This document shows positions 45,401 through 58,065 of a stretch of DNA of 64,000 nt, piece after piece (the first letter of the stretch is position 1; each line of letters opens with the position of its first letter). Source of the DNA: Nageia nagi. Lineage: Eukaryota; Pinophyta. The position numbers were made by a program, and so were the translations under genes. The notes below the pieces were generated by a model that saw nothing but the letters and a program-made list of their open reading frames with translations, was not told the origin of the DNA and made no database searches. Location: contig JBITNC010000001.1 of assembly GCA_050084985.1 (NCBI GenBank), positions 186,744,001-186,808,000 of the forward strand, written 5' to 3'.

Positions 45401-48280
45401 CCATAGTTGGAACTATCAAGAATGTGTTTGGGTAAAAAGGATTCTCCCATTTGCTACATAAGAATGTCAAATAATAAGCATGTTGTTTTAATAAAAAACA
45501 TAATTTTAAGTTTTAACCATGTTACATTTAACATTAAAGATATGCTTGATTTGATTCACAAGTACAAATGTTTTACAATTCAAATAATAACCCATGTACC
45601 CAAATACATTTCTCATGTCAAGAATCATAGATGTAAAGTGACATTATTGAGGCTTATTTTCTTATCTAAAATTAGGCCTTCATCTGGATGCCCACACAAG
45701 AGGATCCCAAGTACTACCAATCCTCAACCAGTTCCCCTTGGGTAGCAATATACTTTCCCAAGAAGAAGTACTAGCTATTTTCTAAGGTTTCAACATTTAT
45801 TGGATAAACCAAATTATTAATCTTGATTAAGTTTTAAGTTTTCCTCTTAGGTTATTAGGATAATCCTTGAATGGATGTGTGGATATGTGGTATCACTACA
45901 CACATACCTATCCACCTATTAGAGTTAAATCTATACCAACAGAGGACTTAGGGAAAATTAAGCAGTATGAACTTTTCACCACTTAGATCATCACACTTAA
46001 AGGCTCTAGTCTGCTTATCCTTACCTCATGGATCCCTAAACAAGTCATGTTGCAGAATATATGTGTGGATGTATTCATTTTAGGGGGTTTCTCATATCAA
46101 TATTTACATTTTTGTTTGCATAAGTAAATTAATTAAAGTGCAAAATATGAAATAAAAGAGCATAAATAAAACATCATCCATTCATAGCTTAAAACCTAAC
46201 TATCTAATGGGTTTTGTTTACTAAACACTAAAGGACATCTTTACATCATCACTTATTTTAAACAATTCCATTACATATTTTTCCATAAGGATAAATACTC
46301 AACATGCATTTTAAGTCATAAGTATGCATCTTAAAATTTTAAATCCTAAGTATTAACTTAAAAAATTTAAGTCCTTGAACATGCATTAAAAAATTAACCT
46401 TTTTAAAAAAATGCATCAAAAATTTTAAGTAAGCATGCATGCATTATTCCATAACTTAAAAGGTTTAAGTAATAAGCATGCATCATTTAACTTAAATAAT
46501 AAGCATGCATCTTTTAAATTAAAATTATAATTTAAGAATTTAAGCATAAATTAACTTAAAAAATTAAGTCCTTAAAAAATGCATTATTTTAAGTAGTAAG
46601 CATTAATTATTAAGCAAGCAACATGCTTTAAAATTTAAGTAAAAAATTCATATATTCCCCCCTTTTTACTTAAAGTTGTACCCCTAAAGAGAGCATACTT
46701 ATCTTAATTTAAAAAATATTTTACATGTTAAAAATATACATCCATGCTAAAAATAATGTCACTAAGGGAAAAAAATACCTAAGTTAGTAGCCATACTTAG
46801 AAGTGTTTGAGTAAATAAAAAAACTCATACTTCCTCCAAAAAAATCACTTTTGAAAAGTAATGATGTAGTTAACCATCAATTTACTTAAAAAATAATATA
46901 TTTATACTCATCATGGCAAAGTATGAAAAATGGAGTATGAGAGATTCTAAGTGATTTAAAGAGGAAGAGGACCAAAAAAAAATTAAATTCTTGTAGTAAA
47001 AGCTCCATACTCTACCTATATGACAAATTTAATGCTTCTTTGTGAAGTATACTCCATGCATAGTGTTATGATGGGAAAATCTTATTTAACAAGCTAAAAA
47101 TTAAGGAAGATAAATGAAAAAAAAATGTAAATTGAAAAAGGGAGGAAGGTGGTTGCACATAGCCATATGGGATGGCCAAGGAAGAAGCTGAGTCATGAGA
47201 AGGGGGGAGTAGAGTAGGGAATATGGGAGGAAATAGTGGTGGATAGCATGGCAAGCTACATAGGGTAGTGGAGGGGCAGCTCAATGGAGGCTATGATGTT
47301 AGCAATGGAGGCTGCAATTGTAGCAGCAGAGGGGTGGCTTAGTGGAGGATACAATGGTTAGAGAAGCCACATAAGGGGGAGATACCAATTACCTGGTTCA
47401 AGGTTTTAGGTGATTCAAAGGAGAGGAGAGGAAAGCTTAGTCACATGAGGAGAGTGTAGCTATGAGAGGGAGTGGAGAGTGTAACCATGCACAGAGAGAG
47501 GAATCTCACCTAGAGTTGTCCAATGCTTAGGGTACAAGAGCATGAGGAAGATGATAGAGGGTGGTGATGGCCAGAAAGGGAGTCAATAGAGGGTGGTGGT
47601 GGCTAGAAAGGGAGCTAATAGAGGATGGTGGTTGAACAAGGAAGAAGGGGTCATGAGGTAGGCACTCAAGGTTGGAGTGATCGAAAGAGGGCAATGATGG
47701 TGCTCACCCTAGCTATGATGCCTAGTGCCAAGCACAAATTGGGAAAAAAAAATCAAAGCTAAGAAGAACAAAAATGGGTGGTCACCCTAACCCCTTTTTT
47801 AGGAAAAAAATACATTAAAAAAAAGGAGACCATGCATACGGTAAAATAGTAGACCTACAAGAGCTCTAGCTAGAATGTAAAAAATTACATTATTTTGGTA
47901 AAAAAAATATATTTGTTAATTAAATATTTTTTTTTTACAATACAATATCAATATATTTGTATTTCTAACCTTAAGATAACTTAAACAATATATTAAATAT
48001 TAAAAAAAAATTGTATAACAATATATTGTTAAATTTAAGCATATCTTTTCAAAAAAGGATTAACATATCACAAAATATGTTAATAATCCAAAGTAATAAA
48101 GAGAATAAACTAATATATAATACAAAATATGTTAGTATTATAAAATATAAGGAAAAAAAAACAAAAAGGTTATACCTTTGAAACTCTTGTACATCACAAT
48201 GAAAAGTAAAATTAAGAGTGAAGACCTCCAAATTGAAGATGAGTCTTCAAACCAAAGATGTGAACAGGAGCCTCCATGGT
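45401..48280 (-). other. Long leader of the nested copia, unusual composition
   Basis: About 2.9 kb between primer site and gag with no clear coding. 46280-46660 is a loose repeat of TTAAAATTTAAG and AAGCATGCAT phrases. 47080-47760 is rich in GGAGG and GGTGG on the plus strand (pyrimidine-rich in the element RNA). A plus-strand frame at 45407-45745 overlaps the gag remnant and has no family features. The leader is longer than usual for copia, so an undetected insertion is possible. Confidence 0.5.
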
Positions 48281-48292
48281 GCTCTAATACCA
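48281..48292 (-). other. Primer-binding site of the nested copia
   Basis: The minus strand reads TGGTATTAGAGC, one change from the tRNA-iMet complement, two bases inside the LTR boundary. Confidence 0.85.
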
Positions 48293-48294
48293 AA

Positions 48295-48802
48295 TGAAGG
48301 AGTTACAATATAACATAAACAAATTTAAACTACCAAAATCACATGAAAGCTTTCAATTCACATCTATCTAACTCACAAGCAGGATAATCTCACAATGTAA
48401 CTCAAGATGTAAAGTGGTTCCTCCAACTAGGAGTACATCCACTAACTAGATCTTTACTTCAATCACAAATACAACTCTCTTACAATCCTCCTAATCTCAA
48501 CTCCTTCACTTCTATTCTATAGCATAACTTTACTCCACAATTTTTGGTGTATAATCACAAAGAGGGAGCCTTCTATTTATAGGCCAAAATCTCTCTTTGG
48601 TTCACCCTTTTATCCAATGTACAAAAGCATGACATGCACATCTTTTTACCTAAGTGGCATACTCATAACATGGAGTGTAGAACAAGTTACATTATCATAT
48701 TCAATTCAATACTTTAGGTATCAAATGATACCCTTAAATATTAGTGAATTTACATAGAATATTTAATACAACCTTTACAATAATGAATTATACATTCCAA
48801 CA
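48295..48802 (-). mobile_element. 5' LTR of the nested copia
   Basis: 508 bp, same termini as 41947-42454, about 46 substitutions and no length difference by hand alignment. Minus-strand TATAAATAG at 48573-48581. Confidence 0.9.
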
Positions 48803-48807
48803 AAAGC
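48803..48807. repeat. Right target-site duplication of the nested copia
   Basis: AAAGC, identical to 41942-41946. Confidence 0.85.
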
Positions 48808-51230
48808 CTTAAAGCTTAAAGATCGATGTGACAAAATGAGATAAGAACTTGCATTATTTATTTAAAAAGCAAGAAATGATTCTCACTAATAAACCCAAAT
48901 GGGTGAAATTTATGACACATTTGGCACATGATTTGGTGATTAGACACTAGAATCAAAAGAAGCATCATCATCAAATGAGCTAGAATCTAACATACCTAAT
49001 TGTAGAATTCCTTGATGAGAAAGAGGTCAAAAGTAGAAGACAAAGTCAAATTGGAGATGTAGCATCCTATGATCACCACACCATGTAACATAGAAAGTAT
49101 ACATTGATGACCACTATAGTGCATACTAAACTACCCATGCAATAATGAGCGATTCAAAATACTCATATGAATGTAGGGAAGGTGGTATGATGTACTATAC
49201 AAATTGCATAAGATGAAGATTGAATGATCTACAGATCATGATGAACCATGACCAATCAGGTCAATTGAGAAAATAAAATAATAAGCAAACATGATCCTCA
49301 TGATTAAGATGAAGGATCATACAAATTCCAAATTGCTCATTAGGTGGGACTATATAAAATCCAATCATTCTTGCATCAAAACCTTAAAGGCAACAAAGGC
49401 ATGATGAACTAAAATTGCATGAACTTTTCAATGCACTATGTTGTCCTAGAGCTTGCTTTATAAGGCATGAAATCAAGAAAAATCCATGAAGAATAATCAA
49501 GGACTCTACCCAAAATCATAAATGAAGAGCCAAATAAAAAGTGTATATCACTTATGGCTATTTGTAAAAAGAGAGGCTCCATATTGTCAAAATATCATAA
49601 TTATGATTATGATAGTTGATGAAACCATTGGGACAATAGATTCATGGAGATAAAAGAAAATATCACACCATCTTTCATTTATTATCATACACATTCTAAT
49701 GAGATACATAATGAATAAGTGATGGTATCTTTGTATTATCTCTTTCAATCATCTCAACTATTTCATATTACATGGGATCATTTCATCATGAATAACAAAT
49801 TAATCATCATGGGTCCCAACGAGAATTTCTTCACAAACATGGGAAGTCCTCTAAATTTTGGTGAGGATATGAATATATGGGCAGACATAGAAAATGCCTA
49901 CCTATGCCATGAACTAATTGCAACAAAATTTTAATTAGAAATAATGGCCCATAAATTTGACATGCTAAAAAGACAAAAGGTTGTATGTGTATAGTCTTTG
50001 AATGAACTTATGGCTGAGAAAAATGAATTTTTCATTGAAAAAACTATGTGGAAAAGTTAAGCACACAAGAAAGAGATGCAAATTAGGCATAAGGCCAACT
50101 CTAGCCATCGAGGGATGCAATATTTAAAATAAAAGTTGAAGAGAAGGGCCTCCATATATAAGAATACCCTTCACCATCATGGTATTAGTGTTCCAAAGGA
50201 GAAAATAGATGATGTAAAACCATATGAACCTTCTGTGGGTCCTAAAGAAGTTGAATCATAGTATCTATTATTGAAAGTAGATGCTCTAGTTTAGAATGAC
50301 CTTTCCTACTCAAAATCCAATGAATACCCTTTTTGAAGTTGGATTGGTGAAGTTGGCCCTCAAGGGAGAGAGTAAAATAAATTCTTATTATATTTGTATG
50401 TGTGTGATGTCACCTTCATCCCCTAAGAGGATTAATTGGTTTTATATTTTTGATCTTATTTATGCACATTATGTATATGTAATTTTTATAGTCCATATCA
50501 TAGGAGATTATTTATGCACTTTATTTCATCTTGGTGTATACATTTTGACATTTTTTCTTAATTTAAGATGAAATTGTTTGTACACTTTTAGCATATAATG
50601 AGAGCACTATTTAATTATCCATGTGTAAGGAACTAGTATATGCATCATATATACAATATGTATCTATGAGTTTGATTAAAATTTGATCATTATTTGGAAG
50701 GCATTTACCTTATGTGATATAGATGCATGTAAATGATCATGTTTATGAGCTACTTGTAGCTTGCAGGATTCTCTTCTTGAGATTGCAGTTTACTTATTCC
50801 AAGTGTGCAAGCTCATGGAGACCCTTATCAACATTTTGTTCAAGACTACATCTTATGCATTGAAACCATCCTTGGTTAATGATTTTATTATTGTGTAATT
50901 CTATGTTATTGTTGTATGATATTATTTTTTAATGATATTGTGCATGTTGTGCACATATGATATTGTTGGATATCATTTTTATGATAATCACATGTATATG
51001 GTTTACATGAGGCATTCTTATATGTTATGACATCTCTTGCTTGTAGCTGTAGATATGAAATCATTTATGCAATTTTCTTATGGACATTGCATAAGCTACA
51101 AATATATAAGAAGATGGTCATGTCAAAGCTTGGAAATCTCTTTTATCTCTATTCTCAACCCCGTTTGTATTTTTTAGGGGGGGCATTATTTTGGTTACTT
51201 ATATTCTATCAACATTCTCAAGATTACATT
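48808..51230 (+). other. 3' internal region of the LARD-like element
   Basis: No domain recognised. The longest plus-strand frames (49719-49934, 50296-50571, 51027-51263) are short; the last runs into the 3' LTR. A G-run (TTTTTTAGGGGGGGCATTAT) near 51171-51186 resembles an extra polypurine stretch. Confidence 0.5.
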
Positions 51231-51239
51231 AAGGGGAAG
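51231..51239 (+). other. Polypurine tract of the LARD-like element
   Basis: AAGGGGAAG directly before TGTTGGAATTATAATG. Confidence 0.8.
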
Positions 51240-51882
51240 TGTTGGAATTATAATGTAATTTGAAAATAGCTATTTACATTGTATTTTGTATTAACATGGA
51301 TTAATCCAACTTAAGTTAATAAGTGGATTATCTATGTAAGTAATTTGTAGAATCCCACATAATATTATAATAGGGGTTTGTCCATATGGGCATGTATGCC
51401 CATGGTGTAAGCATACACATGTAATGTACATGTGAAATATGTAAGAGCATCATGTGATTAGGTGGAGCACCCATGTGAAGAATGGCCTACCCACTCAAGT
51501 ATAATAATTCTTAATGTAAATTCATGGTTATTTAACCATAGGTGCTTAAATTTACTAACCACCTAGGATTAACGTAGAGTCATATAAAAGGACCCCATGA
51601 GTAGAAGAATTTACACACTTGGATACTTGAAGTTTAAAAGTTAGTTGTATTAGAAGAGGTGTTAAAGTTTGTAGGAGAGTTAGTATTGTCCATTATAAAT
51701 AGCCATGGAGATATATAGAGATTTTCAAAGGAAATGGATGTACTCCTTTAGTTGGAAGAACCACTATATATCTTGTGTCAATTTAGTGTGATTGAATCTT
51801 TGTTCTTAGTTAGATGTATGTTGCTAGATTTCATGAAGAACCACAAGAGATCTTGGTTTATGGAATCCTTCAATTTCCATCA
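51240..51882 (+). mobile_element. 3' LTR of the LARD-like element
   Basis: 643 bp, TGTTGGAATTATAATG to AATTTCCATCA, with TATAAAAG at 51583. About 57 differences from the 5' LTR by hand count. It is followed by CATGT, the probable target duplication. Confidence 0.88.
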
Positions 51883-51887
51883 CATGT

Positions 51888-52811
51888 ATCTAAAACTAGC
51901 CCCTAATACATTGATAAACATAATAAAACAAAGTATATAAAAACATAAAATAAAGTATGAACAAAATAATGATGAAGAAGACATATTTCATATCTTCATG
52001 GTGAATACATTCATAAACATAATAGCTTGTTAGAGCATAAAATGTAAACAAACTAGACTTGAACATGATTTAAATTTGACCATTTCATGCATGTAAGCAT
52101 GCAAATAGATAAACATGAAGCTTTCCGATCCTTTTTGGATTCATCCAGACTTTGTTAGGCTTAGCATTTGAATGGGTAAAGCATTATTGACCAAATCAAT
52201 CATAACAAAAAAACATGTAAGAAAATGAGGAACTCTTCTTTTGGCTCTAGACACTTAGGTTTTAGGTATTTAATTAATACTACCATTGAATAGTGTAGGC
52301 TTAGTAAAATAGACTTAAGGATTTAAATATTAAGAAGCCAAAACTTAATCTTTAAGTATTATCAATGGAAAAAAAATTCATACCAAATTATTTGTCAAAT
52401 AATTTAAAATTTCATAATTACCTTGAATGTTTAACAAGAAATAAATAAAATTTTAATTTATTTATTTAAACCTTTTTTAAATGGTATTTTACTAAGAAGT
52501 GTGCCCATAGTTGTGCTTCAACTAAGGCAAATAAATATACCCATAAGCTATCTAAATTAAATAATCTAGATGATCATATGAAGCTTTGGGTACAAAATGA
52601 ATAAATCCCCTATACCCTCTTTCGTAGCCATATTTTTTAATTGTTAGAATTTATATCTAGGTATGTATGAATTTTAAACACCCCTCTCCTATAAGATATT
52701 AAAAATATATACCAATAGTTAAACTTGGTATTAAAAACACCCCTTGTATGCACTCAAGTGTCACATACTATTTTTTAAAAGTAAATCCTTAATTAAAATA
52801 AATAAACCTAT
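51888..52811. other. Unrecognised AT-rich sequence between elements
   Basis: No frame, domain or repeat that I can support between the LARD-like element and the Tat-type LTR. Confidence 0.5.
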
Positions 52812-54280
52812 TGATGGAAATTATGTAATATATACACCCTTGGACAATTTCAACTAAAGTATATCATGAAAAGGCTAACATAGTAACCTAATCTTTGGAT
52901 TATTCCTTGTCTATTGGGTGTAGATGAAAAGAATGAGTAACAAGAAAGAAACAAAAGAGGGTAGAGTGCAACAAATAAAGCAAGAAGGATAGCAAGCAAG
53001 AGTAAAGCAGGGGAAAATCACAAGTTCAACATAGGCTTTCACAAAAAGTGAAACCTTGGCAAGAATCTAATGTAGCAGCCATAGTGTAAGCTTTCATTCT
53101 CTAAATTATTCTTTAGTTTAACTCTACCATATAAGAAAACATAGTTATACCAACAACTTATTGTTATAATTCAAGAAGTATCCATTACTTGCCATAATAT
53201 AACTAGATTAAGAATAACAACAACAAGTGTCAGATAAGAAAGGTTAAGATGGCATTGTATTACTGATAGAACAAAAGGTCATCAAAAATAAATATAAGAG
53301 GCAATACTAGGGATTCAAACTCTTTTGCTTTATCTTCAACTAAATTTATACTAGGCTAGAGTGTTTATAGAATGATTGGAACAAAATAGTTACAAAATGG
53401 ACCAAAGATTCTGGCCCTCTTTTAATAAATAGCTAACTACCTCTGCTACATGGCATTTTATTTCTAAAAATTGAAAGGATCTAGAACTATAACTATCTAT
53501 AAATTGCAATGAGCATGCTTCCTAGGTGTTATTTGAACTTGTATTACATTTTTGGAAGATTCTCTAATTGATTATGATGATTTTAGAGTCCTTCCATCTT
53601 CTAGTGATTATTCCAAAACTTCTCAATTTTTGGCTCACATTGTGGATTCTTTTGGTGAAGTTTTGCTTGGGTAGAGATTTCTTTTGTTACATCTAACATC
53701 ATCAATCTCTACAGTCCAATCTTGAAGTATTTTATTTTTTGCTGATGTCACTTTCTTCTTGCACCTTTGTAAGGTAAAGAAGGTAACTTCAAGAGATCTT
53801 AGTTTTGCTTGTGACATCATCCTCCTTCAGATCCATTCTTTTGGCCAAAGTGGGTTTCACTTTACTTTGCTAACATCACATCCTTTTATGCCTTGGAACA
53901 TCTAACTTAGCTATTACAAAACTTTTAGCATTACTTGCTGACATCACTACTCTTGGAGTCCTATTTTAGATGAAAATAATACTCACCTAGACTCTGTTGA
54001 CATCATATCTAGAGATTGCTATAATTAGTGCATTTTCTCATCAAAACTATCTAAATTTTATGGAATAGTTAGGAAGATTTTACTAAAACATACTTCTTTA
54101 GACAAGTAAGAACAATACACATCAAGAAGCCACTGGGGTGTTAGGCTATGTATGCATATACATTTTGGTGATATCTGTAGGAAAGTTTCACTTTTTATAC
54201 AAAAAATTTTGAACCTAGCATAAAACTTTGAAAAGGGAGAGGGACTAAGCTTCAATTATATGAACTTAGAAACTACTGAA
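52812..54280 (-). mobile_element. 3' LTR of the Tat-type element, inner end uncertain
   Basis: The first 500 bp match 63498-64000. The inner boundary cannot be set by comparison because the other LTR runs off the window. A run complementary to a polypurine tract (CCTTTCCCC at about 54281-54289; minus-strand GGGGAAAGG) is the best candidate, giving an LTR of about 1.47 kb, which is long as in other Tat elements. Confidence 0.55.
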
Positions 54281-54499
54281 CCTTTCCCCAATTTAAATGC
54301 CTTTTAAAGAGGTCCCTTAACCTTGAATGAGCTAAGGCTATAGTATTTAAAACTTCATAGGATACTTGCACATGTTTCTACAATAATTGCTATAAACTAA
54401 CCCCAACCTTTGCCCAAAAATCAAAGAGTTTTAAAAAATATACCTTATGAAATGAAGATAGCAACGCTTCCACATCATCAGTTTGCTTGTTAATTTTTT

Positions 54500-57400
54500 G
54501 AATATTTTTTTAAAATTTTAATTCTATGATTGGTGAGTCATCAATCTTCCATAATTTTGGGACTCCCAATGTATTTAATTTTTACAACTCTATCTTTAGA
54601 GTCTATGTTTCTTGCAATTATTTCAACACATTATTTTTGATCTCTTGACAAACCCACTTTCCCTAAACTAGGTAATTGATTGCTACCATAAGTTCAACTT
54701 AGTCCCCAATATTTAGGGCCTGTAAACTTTCATTTGAAATTTTATTTAATTTCTTATTTTCTTTCTTGTCCTCCTCTAATATAGGATAAAGGATACTCTC
54801 ACTCCTACTGACATCTACTTCAAGCCCTTTTAATTCCAACAAATACACTTCAACATGATCCCTAATACAAATTAGGTCCATGATTTCTTAGACCTCTATT
54901 CCCAAAATTTCTTCTTTATAGCCAATAAGAAACCCTTATCTACTTTGTACTTGTTCATACTTTGTTGCAATTGAGCTACGTTGGCATTCAGACTATCAAT
55001 GATTGAGTCTCTTGATGCAATTTTTGCTACTCTTATGGCTATTTCTACATACTTTTCAGCAATAGTGGCATCCTTTTTACTCATGCTATCAATAATAGGA
55101 GCAATAGGTAAACTTGCCATTAAAATAGCTATATTATTGTTGGTAGCTTTCAACTTGACATTTTGAGCAACCAACTACTTCTTCATCACTTCATGATCCT
55201 TTTGAAGCTTATTATACTTGACCTCCAACTTTGTCACCTCTGATATATTTAGGTCCATAGTAGTTTGTAACAACTCATTCTTATCAATTTGGGTAATGCT
55301 TCTCATATATACCTTCACTTGAATGTTCATGGAGGTCATATTCCTTGGGATCTTAGGCTATAGCCATCTCTAGCACTTTGCTTTTTGTATCCATGGAAGT
55401 TTGAAGCCTTATCAGATTATCTAGTGCTAGGATTTTCTTCAATTGCTTCTGCATCCATTCTCCTTGGTTACTCTTCATTTGTTGGTACTACTACATAATC
55501 CCATCAATGAACACCTACTACTTAAAATATAGTAATTAATGGAGAATCAACACTCAAATCTTGGGAAGAGGAGGCCACAACTTATTTTACTAGTGTTGCA
55601 AGATTGGCCTAGTTGGAGCTTGGATCGCTGCTATTGATGGGATTTATTATGTAAAATATTAGGATTGGTGGTGGTGATGATGGTGGGGGTGATAATGGTA
55701 TAGTTATGACATCATTAAGAGGAGTAATAGGGGAAATTGATACAGAGGGGGGCTTGAGTGGAAATGGGTGAAATAACTTGAATGGAAATTGGTATGATAG
55801 GGTTTATTGTGAAGGTATCCAAAAGAGAAGTAGAAGGAAGACAAATAGAAAGCATACCTATTAGAGTGGCTTCTTCTTCTTCTTAGGTGAAAGAGGCAGC
55901 TTCTAAGCTTTTCTCTTCATCATATACACCTCTTTCACTTTTTATGTCCCTCATATGGCTTTAAGGGTATCACCTCTAACCTCTTATTTAGCTTACTCCT
56001 CATGGCTAATTCCTTGAGGTTTTGGTTGATCTTGTTCTTCTTCTTCATCATCACTTCTAAGATACTCTTCAACAAGGACATTTGAAGGGTGTTCCATATT
56101 CCACATATCCTCAAACACATCATCAAGGTTAGACTCAAGGGGGGTGAATTTATTCCTATATTGAATTCAGTATTGGTTAAATGTGATAATTTTCTCTTTG
56201 CTCCACTTAAGCCTTCTCAATGTAGCCAAAGATTTTTTTGGAATTGAATCAATATTTGGATTAAAAACTACTTTCTTCTCATAGAAACTCATCCATGGTA
56301 GTAACAAATCTTTAGCAATCAAATACATGGGCATTAGTTTATCCTTCTCTTCCAGATTTCTCCACTTTTTTAGCTCTAGTTTGGCTTTGCCTTTGAAGCT
56401 GGGAGGGTTGGACTAATTTTTCAATCTTTTGCCAAACACATATTCTAGATCATATATCTGATATTGATTAATCCTTTTTAACTTCAACCTAAGTATCTTC
56501 TCCTTTAGTTGGTCACTTCCTCCTCTACTTTGGAGCACCAAGTCATGCACCTTCTGAGCCAAAGCATAGACTAGTCTTTTCTTAGCTGTAGCTCCATATT
56601 TTGTATCTACATAATCTATTTTTCTTCTATACTCTATACTAAAGACCTAGTTAGTGAAATGTATAGGTAATAAGAAAGGGGCTCCTAAAAAACCATAAAT
56701 TCTAATGAATGTCCCTTCCTCCATGAAGAACCAATCTCCAGTCTCACCATGAGGCATTCAAAGATACAATTTTGATGCATCCGATAGTCTTGGAATTTTG
56801 AGAACAAATAGAATCATGGCCAAAACTAAGAAGTTTTTCACAAAGCTATAGTAATTGATTGATAACCTCACTTATTTAGTCCATTTATCCATAGACTTGA
56901 GGGACCCATTTCCCTCATACTTAATTAAGGTCAATCTTTTGAAGAATCCCAAATTTTGATGAATTACCAACCAAACAATATATGATGCATATGCAAAGTG
57001 AGATCCTTGACCAATTTCTTATAATTGTTCTAAAATCCTATCTAAAATATCAATAGCCCAATCATAAATGGTGGGAGTATTTAGGTGAGATATCTAGTAG
57101 GTTATGGCAAGCTTTGTCAATTAGATATATTTATTTAACTTTTCCCCTACTGCTACTAACAACATAGATAACAATAATTATAGGTGCAAGGAGAAACTAG
57201 ATAACAACACTTCAGAATTTGGGACCTTTAAGAAATTCACATCATCATCCACATTCTTGTTGAGCTAAGATAGGATGTTCATCCTCATATTTGAGCTTGG
57301 TCTTATGTCCTAATTTATTAAGATAGGGGGAGAGAATGGTGTAGGTGAATTAAAAGAACTCATTAAATACATGGGATCTAGGCTATGAACCACCTTCCCC

Positions 57401-57900
57401 TGCAAGTTTCTTACAACCCTCATTGTAGGATCAAACACCCCTTTGATTAGCTCTATCAACTTTAGGATTGGAAAACATCTATGGGGAATAAAATACATAA
57501 GCCCTAACCCCATTGGTGTGTGAGCAATATGATTAAATCCAAAAATAGGACACTTACATTCTGTGATGCTCTTTGTATTCTTATTCTGAGCTATTATCTC
57601 TATGTCCCATAGCAACTCCATTGAATTAATAACTTTTTTTAAAACCCTTTTTAGAGTTGGCACCAAATTCTTTCTAGACTATGCTATGCTTCAAAGTATA
57701 CCCTATTTTGGTTTAACAATTCTAATTGATGCTCCATGTTTCTTGGCTCTATTGAAGACTAGAAACTCAAATAATTGCTACTCTTCAAAAGCTCTAGAGT
57801 TTGTACATTTTGAAATGTGTTGCCTTTATTTCTTTTATTCTTAAATTCCCATACATTACATTTGTTTTTTCAATCATGCAACATATGTCATTTGTATTAA
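54500..57900 (-). pseudogene. Accessory coding region downstream of integrase, unknown function
   Basis: About 3.4 kb reads as protein across frameshifts and stops. In order: LVPTLKRVLKKVINSMELLW, ECKCPIFGFNHIAHTPMGLG, SLDPMYLMSSFNSPTPFSPP; YEGNGSLKSMDKW; GDWFFMEEGTFIRIYGFLGA, PFLLPIHFTN (56645-56740); RRKIDYVDTKYGATAKKRLV; KKSLATLRRLKWSKEKIITF; FEDMWNMEHPSNVLVEEYLR, SDDEEEEQDQPKPQ (about 56021-56063); then heptad-like, coiled-coil-prone segments (55174-54896 and 54881-54699). It is not gag, pol or a recognisable envelope; I see no signal peptide or clear membrane segments. The position, after integrase, is where some plant gypsy elements carry extra ORFs. Function unknown. Confidence 0.6.
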
Positions 57901-58065
57901 TAACTAATTTAATGCTTCCAAACTTTCCTTGGGAACTCTAATTCCAACGATGCTAAAAATGCATCAATTCATTAATATTGCAATTGAATAAAAATGTACT
58001 CTTTCTTAAAAATTAAATGCAAACACATTATATTTACAATATTTACAAAGGTAGTATATTTTCTT

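Larger units (their letters stand above)
41947..48802 (-). mobile_element. Complete minus-strand Ty1/copia inside the LARD-like element
   Basis: Two 508-bp LTRs with about 9% divergence, primer site, polypurine tract and a perfect 5-bp target duplication define a 6,856-bp element. In minus-strand order: LTR, long leader, gag, protease/pre-integrase, integrase, RT, LTR. The RNase H part is nearly absent, since only about 250 bp of non-matching sequence lies between the RT end and the PPT. Reading frames have many stops. Confidence 0.92.
36736..51882 (+). mobile_element. Large non-coding LTR retrotransposon (LARD-like), interrupted
   Basis: Two similar LTRs (640 and 643 bp, about 9% different by hand count), a primer-binding site after the first, a polypurine tract before the second and a 4-of-5 target duplication define a 15.1-kb unit. 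Subtracting the minus-strand copia at 41947-48802 and one copy of its target duplication leaves about 8.3 kb. I find no gag, protease, integrase or RT on the plus strand, so it is a large retrotransposon derivative needing helper proteins. The internal part has two minisatellites. The LTR start (TGTTGGAA.TATAATG) resembles that of the nested copia (TGTTGGAATGTATAATG), suggesting a copia helper. Confidence 0.8.

Noticed and set aside
47066-47284. Pro/Ser-rich 72-codon minus-strand frame
   Set aside because: It is a by-product of GGAGG-rich sequence in the copia leader; no domain and low complexity.
53635-54255. Short minus-strand frames (61 and 65 codons)
   Set aside because: They fall within the probable 3' LTR of the Tat-type element, which is not expected to code.
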